Positions 8,463-15,082 of a DNA stretch of 15,082 bases are shown here, one piece after another. How positions within the stretch are numbered: position 1 is the stretch's first letter; each line of letters begins with the position of its first letter. The translations under genes and the position numbers were made by a program. Origin of the DNA: Paenarthrobacter nitroguajacolicus JCM 14115 (GTDB lineage Bacteria > Actinomycetota > Actinomycetes > Actinomycetales > Micrococcaceae); NCBI GenBank assembly GCA_001313365.1, contig BBFS01000113.1, positions 1 to 15,082 of the forward strand. The letters are read 5' to 3'. A model generated the notes under the pieces. The model did not search any database, was not told where the DNA came from, and worked only from the letters and a program-made list of their open reading frames with translations.

Positions 8463-10455
8463 TCAGGCCCCCCCGGTATGCAATGGATAGTTCGCCCCCC
8501 CGAGGATCATGCAGAGGTCGATGTGTTCCGGTCGTGAGACGACGCCCTCGCTGAGCAGGTGCTGGGCTTCATCTGCCATTGCCGCGAGGATCCGCGTTCG
8601 TATGTCCTCTGGAGCAGCAGCAGGCTTTGACGCGGGTAGGAGGCGGGTAACTTCCGGGAGGATGCTGCCGTCCTCAGCCAGGTATCCGGGCAGTCCATCC
8701 TTTGCTATGCCGGCCAGGCTGGGGCTGAGGGTAAATCGTTCCGGATAGGCGTTGTGCAGGCTCTCGCAGATATGCAGTTGAACCCGTGGGCCGATGAATT
8801 GCAGGAGCTGCAGCGGTGTCATCGGCAGGCCCACCGGGTCAAGAGCGTGGTCCACGGTGGAGGGGGGGTCCGCTCCGTCGTCGATGAGCTGCAGGACTTC
8901 GCTGAAGAGTCTGGTCAGCAGCCGGTTGACGACAAATCCGGGACGGTCCTGGACCAGGACAGGGGGGGTTTTGCCCAGTTTTCTGGCCAAGGCAAAGGCC
9001 TTGTCAACGGATTCGGTTGCGGTGTTGGCGCCTTGGACAATTTCTATCAGGGGGGGGAGCACCGCGACCGGGTTAAAGAAGTGGAAGCCGATCAGCCGAC
9101 CGGGGGTGCTGGAGGACTGTTGCCTGATCAGCGATCGATAGGGCGGAGGTGTTGGTCAGGAGCAGTGTTTCTGATCCAACGATGCGTTCAAGTGCGGTCC
9201 AGACCTGTTGCTTGACCTCGATCTGCTCGAAGACTGCCTCGATGACGATCTCGCAGGTGTGGAAATCTTCAAGCCGGGCAGTGCCGTGGATTCTTCCGCG
9301 GATCTCATCCCGACGCTCATTTGTTATGCGTCCACGGTGCACGGAACGGTCGAGTTGGGCAGTGACCCGCTCAAGGGCTTTATCGACCCGTTCCTGATCG
9401 AGGTCATTGATCAGAACGGTGGCGGTGGTGTGCTCGGCGAAGACGAGGGCCAATTGCACAGCCATCAGCCCGCCTCCGACCACACCGACGCTGGCTGGCT
9501 CCAGGTCGGTACCGGCCCGGTCGTTCTTGCGGGCGTCCTGCAGGATGTCAAAGGCATAGATGCTCGCGCGGCTTTCATCCGATTGCAGCAGCGTGGCAAA
9601 GGTTCTAATGGTGTCCTGGCGGATCGGGTCCTCCCCCGCAGCGATGCGGAGGTATGTGCGGTCGCAGGACTGCCGTATGGGCTCTGCTGCAGCACCTTCC
9701 TGTTGCCAGCGTGCCAGGAGATCGGTGACGGCGGCTGCGGCCGGGACAGTGTCGCGGGCGTACCCGACGGTGGCTGCTGGACCGAATTCCTTAGCGCTCT
9801 CCCTGACCGGGGCCGTCCTGTTAAGGAGGTCGCTGGTCCAGTGAAGAGCCGCTTCGAGAAGATCCTCGTCGTCCAGTACGACATCGACGATGCCTCTTTC
9901 AGTGCAGCGGCGGCCGTCAGATGCTTGCCCAGCAGCGCGTTCGTCACGGCAATGTGCTTCGTCCGGGCCGGCCCTATCAGGCGGGCCAGGGAGGTTAGTC
10001 CTCCCCAGCTGGAACAAGCCCGAGTCTGACTTCAGGGAGGCCTAATGCTTTCACGGAGGATGCCGCGACTCGGTAGTCGGCGCGCAGCGCCAATTCCAGG
10101 GCACCTCCAAGGGCAGGGCCTGAATGACGGCAACGGTGGGCACATCCAGCCGGGAGATGGCGTCGAAGACGTCGTATCCGCGGGTGGCTATGGCTGCGCC
10201 ATCCGCCAACCGTGTCGAGGTCCGGAATTCATCGAGGTCGGCGCCGGCTCCGAACACCCGTCCTGTGCCGTGAAAGACGACGGCGTCCAGCCTGGCCGTG
10301 TCAAGGGACCAGAGGGCTTCGGCTAACTGATCAAGGGCAGGTGCAGACCAAGTGGTGAGTGTGCCGGCGGGCGGCTGGAACTCCAGTATGGCGAAACGGC
10401 GGTTGAACACCGTTCGTTCGCTGAGGATTGTTCGGGTGGGTGCAGCGGTAGTCAT
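8463..10455 (-). CDS. FadB/FadJ-type enoyl-CoA hydratase / 3-hydroxyacyl-CoA dehydrogenase fusion
   Basis: About 660 residues: an N-terminal crotonase domain fused to a 3-hydroxyacyl-CoA dehydrogenase. Crotonase: oxyanion F-G-A-G-A-D-L, then L-G-G-A-L-E-L-A-L-R-A-D-Y (first Glu) and L-P-E-V-R-L-G-L-V-P (second Glu). Dehydrogenase: NAD loop V-G-V-V-G-G-G-L-M-A, N-T-S-A-L-S-I, catalytic His in I-G-F-H-F-F-N-P-V, and V-Q-D-R-P-G-F-V-V-N-R-L, followed by two C-terminal dehydrogenase domains. The ATG at 10455 has AAAGGAG five bases upstream. Breaks near 10125, 10035, 9897 (one lost G: A-L-E-R-G-I-V-D) and 9125, plus G/C runs near 9050, 8962 and 8872. It is probably soluble and acts with the thiolase encoded next. 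The acyl-CoA substrate is unknown. It could be annotated as two genes if the breaks were real, but the domain order is that of one fusion. Confidence 0.9.
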
Positions 10456-10469
10456 GTGTCTCCTTTGGC

Positions 10470-10523
10470 AGCACGTCAGTGTGCTGAATGAGCTGTAAGC
10501 GCTGTTGACCTATCCTTGTTGAC
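10470..10523. promoter_or_regulatory. short repeats in the gap between the crotonase and FadJ-like genes
   Basis: The 111-base gap holds an inverted repeat AGCAC (10470-10474) / GTGCT (10481-10485), just upstream of the FadJ-like ribosome binding site, and a 7-bp direct repeat TGTTGAC at 10503 and 10517, exactly 14 bases apart. These may be an internal regulatory site or an mRNA structure. Weak evidence; no promoter boxes are clear. Confidence 0.25.
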
Positions 10524-10566
10524 GGGCAGCCAAGGCTCATGTACTTCAGGTGCTATTTGTGGCTTT

Positions 10567-11300
10567 TCAGCTTGACATGTAATCGCCCGCGAACTGCCGG
10601 GGGGGTTCCTCCCCCTGTCCAAGCCTGTGCCACCAAGGTTGCGTGGTCAGTGAGGGCCTCCCGTATCCGGCGGCGGGCGTCTGCGCGGAGCATCTGCTTG
10701 TGCAGTGCAAAGGTTTGGGCCGGTGTAGAGGCAAACTGCCCGGCCACCTCCACAGCGCGCCGTTCAACGCTGTCCTGGGTCGTGACTTCATCGATCAGTC
10801 CCAGCGCGAGGGCCTCGTTTGCCTCCACCGTCCGCCCTGACAACACGAGCCCTGCCGTGCGGGAACCGGCGGTGAACCGCAGGACCTCCAGGCTTGCCGG
10901 CGGGACGGGTAAGCCTACAAGGGCCTCCGTGACGCCAATACGGCCCTGCGCCATCACCCGGTAGTCGCACGCAGCGGCGAGCAGGCAGGCCCCCCCGGCG
11001 ATGGCGTGCCCTGTGAGAGCGGCGACCATGGGAACTGACAGCTCGAAAATCGACTGCACCAAGGCATCCAACTCGGTCACAAACGCCGCGGTGTAGGCCA
11101 CGTCGTTTTCGAGCAGCCGGGTCAGGTTCACTCCGGCTGAAAAGATCCGGTCGGTGCCAGTAATGACAACGCCCTTGGCTGGGCCAAGGTCCTGGACCTG
11201 GTGGCTGATGGCACGGACAAGGTCCAGGTCGAACGCATTGACCTTACCGTGGTTGATCCGCAGAATCATAAGGGGGTCCGTCGTGTTCAACAGCAAGCAT
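10567..11300 (-). CDS. crotonase-family enoyl-CoA isomerase/hydratase
   Basis: About 244 residues. Oxyanion F-S-A-G-V-N-L at about 55 and the A-G-G-A-C-L-L-A-A-A-C-D-Y-R helix at about 100. At the position of the first hydratase Glu there is Leu (A-C-L-L versus C-E-L), while the second Glu is kept (G-V-T-E-A-L-V-G-L). This one-Glu pattern matches delta3,delta2-enoyl-CoA isomerases, so isomerisation of a double bond is more likely than hydration (inference). I prefer ATG 11300, with AGGAAC upstream, giving M-L-A-V-E-H-D-G-P; it needs the C5 run near 11273 shortened by one. TTG 11296 is the in-frame alternative. Correcting the G/C runs near 10600 gives a family-like tail R-Q-F-A-G-D-Y-M-S-S and a stop at 10567 instead of 10553. 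It sits 45 bases after the BKACE stop and belongs to the same operon. Confidence 0.85.
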
Positions 11301-11345
11301 GAAGTTCCTAACGTCGGGCTGGGCAGAGTGTCGGTACTGATTCAG

Positions 11346-12316
11346 TTACGCCGACCGCGACTGGGCGTCTTCGGGGATTTTGGTGGAAGCTTTGCCCTTA
11401 AGCGAGAGCATGGTCCGTGCTTCATCAGCCGTGGCGATTTCCCTGCCGAGATCTGTTAGGACCGCTACCATTTTCTGGACCTGGTCAGCGTTGGACTCGG
11501 ACTTGACGCCTTTGCCCGCGTAGAGGTTGTCTTCGAGCCCGACCCGTACATGCCCTCCCCCGCCATGCACTGTGTGTAGCGAATTCGAACTGGCGTCGGC
11601 CTGCCGCGAACGCGGAGAAGTGATAGTCCTCGCCGAAGAGTTTGTCCGCCACGGCAATCATGTGATTGAGGTTCATATGGTCCGCTCCGATACCGCCAAG
11701 GATTCCGAATACGCCCTGGATCAGGAACGGCGGCTTAGCGAGCCCGCGCTCAGCGAAGTGAGCCAGCGTGTAGAGGTGCCCGATGTCGTAACACTCGAAC
11801 TCGAACCGGGTGCCATTACCTTCGCCCAGCACCCGGAGCGCGTATTCAATCTGGGCGAAGGTGTTCTGGAACGGGTGTGAGTAGGACTTCTCCACGAAGG
11901 GCTTTTCCCAGTCATACCGCCAGTTGGTGATCTTTTCCGCAATACCCGAAAACACGAAGTTCATTGACCCCCCCATATTCAAAGACGCCAGCTCGGGACT
12001 GAAAGCGGTGGCCGCAGCGAGGCGCTCCTCAATGGTCATAGATGTCGCTCCACCGGTCGAAATATTGACGATGGCATCCGTTTCTGCGGCAATGCGTGGG
12101 AGGAACTCTCCAAAGACATCCGGCGAGGAAGCGGGCCGCCCGTCCGGCGCCTGCCTGGCATGCAAATGCACAATAGCGGCACCGGCATTGGCCGATGCGA
12201 CGGCAGCTTCCCCAATCTGGACCGGGGGGGTAACCGGAAGGAACTCGCTCATTGAGGGAACGTGAATTGAACCCGTCACGGCGGCCGAAATGATCACTTT
12301 CTTTGTGGGGGATCAT
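11346..12316 (-). CDS. BKACE / DUF849 beta-keto-acid cleavage enzyme
   Basis: About 320 residues. BKACE enzymes are Zn-dependent and cut a beta-keto acid with an acyl-CoA (usually acetyl-CoA), giving acetoacetate and a new CoA ester. Seen: N-terminal K-V-I-I-S-A-A-V-T-G-S-I-H, the Zn ligands H-L-H at about 49 and 51, N-I-S-T-G-G, S-L-N-M-G-G-S-M-N-F, F-E-C-Y-D-I-G-H, G-V-F-G-I-L-G-G-I-G-A, and the C-terminal V-R-V-G-L-E-D-N-L-Y, whose Glu is the third ligand. The start ATG 12316 has GGAGAGG upstream; one base is apparently lost near 12299 (H-K-K-V-I-I-S restored). Another break lies near 11570. Which keto acid it takes is not deducible; family members act on lysine-fermentation and carnitine intermediates, among others. 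Finding it between a dienoate hydratase and beta-oxidation genes suggests that it feeds a CoA ester into the latter. Confidence 0.9.
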
Positions 12317-12425
12317 GGTAATGTGCCTCTCCATTGGGGGCCGGTAGGAATACGCCGGTCATAACTGATATTGCGTGCCTGTATATGGGCTTTTCGGCTG
12401 GGAGTGTCCCGTCTCGGGTTTTGTA

Positions 12426-12435
12426 GAACCGGTTC
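12426..12435. promoter_or_regulatory. perfect 10-bp palindrome GAACCGGTTC, candidate operator
   Basis: It lies in the 161-base gap between the hydratase stop and the BKACE start, about 110 bases upstream of the BKACE ATG. The gap has no gene; on the minus strand it also contains AT-richer TATACA- and TATCAGTTAT-like stretches nearer the start. It could be a regulator site for a second promoter within the operon. Confidence 0.35.
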
Positions 12436-12477
12436 AGGTTCCGTTCGCCGACGCATGCTGGACTGTGGGGCTGGGAG

Positions 12478-13278
12478 TCAGGTTGTCACGTTCACGGTGA
12501 CCTCGCCGACCCCCCCGGCTATGAGGCCGGAGATGACGCCGGAGCGGGGCAACGGCAGCGCCTTGCCAAGAGCCCCCCCTGAGAGGATGATCTCCCCTGG
12601 CTGGAGTGGGACACCCAGATCCCGCGCAAACTCTGCCAGCCAAGCGACGGCAAGAAACGGGTCGCCCATCGAATCCGCGCCCGATCCGATGAAGGAAAGT
12701 TCATCGTCAATGCAAAGTTCCACCTGGGACGTACGTAGATCCACACCTTGTGGGCGGACGCGCTCGTCTCCCAGTACAAACGCGGAACCGCAAGCGTTGT
12801 CGGCGACGAGGTCCACCTGCGTGATGTCCCAGTCCCGGATCCTGCAGTCTGCGATCTCGAAGGCAGGAGCAATCCATCGGGTGGCGCGCAGAACATCATT
12901 TCGCCTGATTGTGCCGCGTTTGGACAGCGCACCAACATCGTCACCCAGGAGGAATGCCACCTCCAGTTCGATCTTTGGGTCGAGAAAATCGCCGGATACT
13001 ATCCCCCCCTGTCGGCTGAGGTCGCGATCGAGGTATAGGAAACCCTGCGCTGGGCTGTCCACTCCGAATTGACGGCGTACAGCCTCAGAAGTCATGGCAA
13101 CCTTGCGCCCAGCAATTGACTTGCCGCTGTTCACTTCAAGCCGCATCATCTCAAGCTGAACATCGTAAGCTGCCGCGACATCATCGTCGGCAAGGACATC
13201 TCGCACGGGCTGGCCAGGAAGCCCGTCGCGTGCGGCGGCAGTGAGTCGACGGGCAGCGGGTGAGAGCACAGCGTGCAT
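12478..13278 (-). CDS. FAH-family 2-hydroxydienoate hydratase (MhpD/TesE-like) or decarboxylase
   Basis: About 266 residues, the standard size of 2-keto-4-pentenoate hydratase and 4-oxalocrotonate decarboxylase, which handle dienoates made by meta-cleavage pathways. Visible: A-G-R-K-V-A-M-T-S at about 57-64 (active-site Lys about 59), D-P-K-I-E-L-E-V-A-F with the metal-binding Glu pair at about 104 and 106, I-A-P-A-F-E-I-A-D, the N-A-C-G-S-A-F-V-L-G segment, W-L-A-E-F-A-R-D-L-G-V, and the closing G-E-I-I-L-S-G-G-A-L-G. The ATG at 13278 has AAAGGAG five bases upstream; earlier in-frame starts lack this. The reading frame is intact; C7 runs at 12510, 12573 and 13003 do not break it, so at most they add residues in frame. 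It is the first gene after the second regulator, with a 153-base gap. Hydratase and decarboxylase cannot be separated from these motifs. Confidence 0.88.
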   Translation of the reverse strand: MHAVLSPAARRLTAAARDGLPGQPVRDVLADDDVAAAYDVQLEMMRLEVNSGKSIAGRKVAMTSEAVRRQFGVDSPAQGFLYLDRDLSRQGGIVSGDFLDPKIELEVAFLLGDDVGALSKRGTIRRNDVLRATRWIAPAFEIADCRIRDWDITQVDLVADNACGSAFVLGDERVRPQGVDLRTSQVELCIDDELSFIGSGADSMGDPFLAVAWLAEFARDLGVPLQPGEIILSGGALGKALPLPRSGVISGLIAGGVGEVTVNVTT

Positions 13279-13431
13279 ATCAACTCCTTTGTTCAGGGGG
13301 GGTGTCCGATGACGCACCGGCGACGGATGGTCCTCGGGCGTCTGGATTTCAACGCTAGTCTCGGACGGCCCGGGTATCGCCCCCCCCTCTCCACCATGGG
13401 AAATTGAGGGGGGGGCACCCCGTGGATTTGA

Positions 13432-15082
13432 TCAGTCGATCGAGAGTGCTTCGCGCAACTCCGTACGCGACCGAATGTCAAGCTTGCGATAGATGTTGCG
13501 GCGATGCCAGTCGATGGTGCTGATTGAAAGATGCAAATCGTCTGCGACGGCCCGCGTTGGAAGACCATTGGCGAGAAGGGTGGCAATCCTCTCCTCGCTC
13601 GGTGTCAGGGACCCGGTCCCGGTGAGCGCCGTTCGTCGAGGCCTCGCCCCGCTTGCCAGGAGCTCTGCCCGTGCCCGTGACTCCACGTCATTGGCGCCGC
13701 TTAGGTGCGCCAGGTCCAAGGCTTCGCGCAGGGGCTCCCGCGAAGCCTTCCGGTTTCCTCTTCGACGCAAGGCTGCCCCCCCGAGTTCGACAAGAGTGCG
13801 GGCCCGCTCCAGCGACGACGTGTTGGGTGCCGACAACGCAGCCAAGGACAACTCCAGTGCCGGAATGTCGACGATGGACGAAGAAACAAGCGCCTTCACA
13901 CGGAGCGCGGCACCGAGGCATTACTGATGACGAATGACTCAGCGAGTTCGATATCTTCGGCGACGAGTTGTTGAGCGTACTGCTCCTTACCAAGCGAGTG
14001 CGCTGCGAGGGCCGCTTGGGACCTCCACGGCACCAACAGGTAATTCGGGTTGCGAAAGTTGCGGTCTTCAAGCAGCTTCCCGGCATAAAGAAAGTCCGTA
14101 AGCGCAGTCGCCGGGTCTGCCCGGGCCAGATACAGCCGCCCGCGCGCCATGTAGTACCAGACGTTCAAAGTCTCGGTCGCGCCCGACCGGAGGTGCCCTG
14201 CTGCCTCATCAATCACCTCAGCGGCCGCATCCAGCTCGCCTTTGTCTATCAGGCAGTAAGCGAGCACACCCTGCGGCGCAGGGACAGTGGAATTCCATCC
14301 GTGCCTCATTCCCGCGATCGCGGATTCAGCATCTACCGTCGCCTCATCCACGCGCCCCCCAAAGCGTACATTGCGAGTGCCCGGGCCAGTGATATCTCGG
14401 CGAAGATCAACGTGTCCCCGCGCTCATGTGCGTCATCAAGCACACGGGTGCAGACCTCGACAGCCTCGCTCGGGTAGCCGCACCACGTCAAGGCCAGAGC
14501 CGTGTGACTGATTGTCATACCGTCCGATGTTTCCTGCCAGAGCTGCACGCCATCCCCCCCCAGCGCCTCGATGGCTAGTTTGGCGTGGTCCGGTGAGTTC
14601 GGGTCTGACATGGCACGAAACACCGCCAAGTGAAGGATCAAAAGCCGCTCGGCAGCGCTGCGCTTTGCCGGCTCGGTCCAGCCGGCGGCAAGGGCGGAAA
14701 CCCGGTGATAAGCCTCATCGAGACCATCAATGAGGTAGGTGGCCGAGGCGGTATAGCCTGCTTCAAAGGCCAGCGCCGCTTCCCGGTCGACGTCGCCAAA
14801 CAGGTCAGCACCCCCCCGGCGGAAGACTGTGCGCGCCTCGGCCGCGCGTCCATACCGGAACAAGGTCTGGCCTTGGGCGTACATGGCCCGGGACCGGATC
14901 TGCGAAACCTCGGTCAACTGCAGCGCATCCTCGAGGTGCTTGAGTGAAGTGGGTTCGCCCGCGGCTGCCTCCATGATCCCCCCCAGGTCGAACAGCAAGT
15001 CGGCTCGTTCCTCAGGGTCCGAGCTCCAGTAGCTATGGCGCGTCGGAGATAGGTGATGGCAGTGGCCGGGGGCGCGTTGCGA
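13432..15082 (-). CDS. LAL-family LuxR transcriptional regulator 2 (C-terminal part; runs off window)
   Basis: The C-terminal 545 residues or so of a second LAL regulator; the ATPase domain and start are beyond the right edge. It aligns along its length with regulator 1: M-E-A-A-A-G-E, Q-T-L-F-R-Y-G-R, L-H-L-A-V-F-R-A-M-S, G-W-N-S-T-V-P-A-P-Q-G, L-N-V-W-Y-Y-M, V-P-W-R-S-Q-A-A-L-A-A-H, and A-S-G-A-R-P-R-R before the HTH. The LuxR HTH runs S-L-T-P-S-E-E-R-I-A through S-T-I-D-W-H-R-R-N-I-Y-R-K-L and ends S-R-T-E-L-R-E-A-L-S-I-D. Breaks: a lost C near 13915 (N-A-L-G-A-A-L-R restored), the G6 near 14356, and one near 15030. C/G runs at 13787, 14557, 14811 and 14978 do not disrupt the shared motifs. 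It sits upstream of, and in the same direction as, the hydratase operon. Confidence 0.88.

Noticed and set aside
9208..10029. 273-codon open frame on the plus strand opposite the FadJ-like gene
   Set aside because: It is antisense to a gene with clear hydratase and dehydrogenase motifs, has no recognisable domain, and such long antisense frames are expected in GC-rich coding DNA.
3641..13367. Shared GTCTGGAT followed by CGGACG at 3641-3663 and 13340-13367, upstream of both operons
   Set aside because: The spacing differs (17 versus 22 bases), the distances to the starts differ greatly, and an 8-mer match between two GC-rich spacers can occur by chance.
1..15082. Phase variation by poly-C/poly-G tracts as a biological switch
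   Set aside because: Contingency loci affect a few surface or restriction genes, not some 49 sites across nearly every gene of a catabolic cluster, and several genes need more than one run corrected together plus single-base losses elsewhere. Sequence error is simpler.
1..15082. Degenerating pseudogene island
   Set aside because: Catalytic residues and family motifs are kept on both sides of every break and ribosome binding sites are strong; real decay would also show substitutions and stops within frames.

Overview
The window reads as a catabolic gene cluster from a high-GC Gram-positive bacterium, most likely an actinobacterium and possibly Arthrobacter-like. This rests on the GC-rich codon use, strong AAGGAG-type ribosome binding sites, two very large LuxR/LAL regulators and the actinobacterial flavour of the beta-oxidation enzymes; it is an inference, since no rRNA or species marker is present. 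There are no tRNA, rRNA, CRISPR, phage or transposon signatures.

Layout, left to right. (A) 1-3400, all on the minus strand and read right to left: a GcvT/LigM-like tetrahydrofolate-dependent demethylase, a two-domain extradiol ring-cleavage dioxygenase, a SnoaL/NTF2-like protein, and an alpha/beta hydrolase that starts inside the SnoaL stop codon and runs off the left edge. (B) 3401-3861: a 461-bp divergent regulatory region. (C) 3862-6803, plus strand: a full-length LAL regulator with an N-terminal ATPase and C-terminal HTH, ending at a hairpin. (D) 6771-13278, minus strand, read right to left: FAH-family 2-hydroxydienoate hydratase, BKACE/DUF849 beta-keto-acid cleavage enzyme, crotonase that looks like a delta3,delta2-enoyl-CoA isomerase, FadB/FadJ-type bifunctional beta-oxidation enzyme, thiolase, and a small unknown protein. 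(E) 13432-15082, minus strand: the C-terminal half of a second LAL regulator, a clear paralogue of the first, running off the right edge.

Working model (inference): an O-methylated aromatic is demethylated to a catechol, opened by meta-cleavage, and the product is split by the hydrolase and processed by the hydratase. A side chain or ring remnant is taken through BKACE and beta-oxidation. Two sister LAL regulators bracket the genes. The substrate is not identifiable from sequence. The aldolase, acyl-CoA ligase, folate recycling enzymes and transporter expected of such a pathway are not in this window.

Important caveat: nearly every gene is broken by apparent frameshifts. About 49 C or G runs of six or more are present (hand count), mostly exactly seven long, and many sit at the breaks. 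Other breaks are explained by loss of one base from a GG, CC or similar short run. Because the breaks hit all genes alike and family motifs are intact on both sides, I annotate the genes as single CDSs and treat the breaks as probable sequence errors rather than pseudogenisation.
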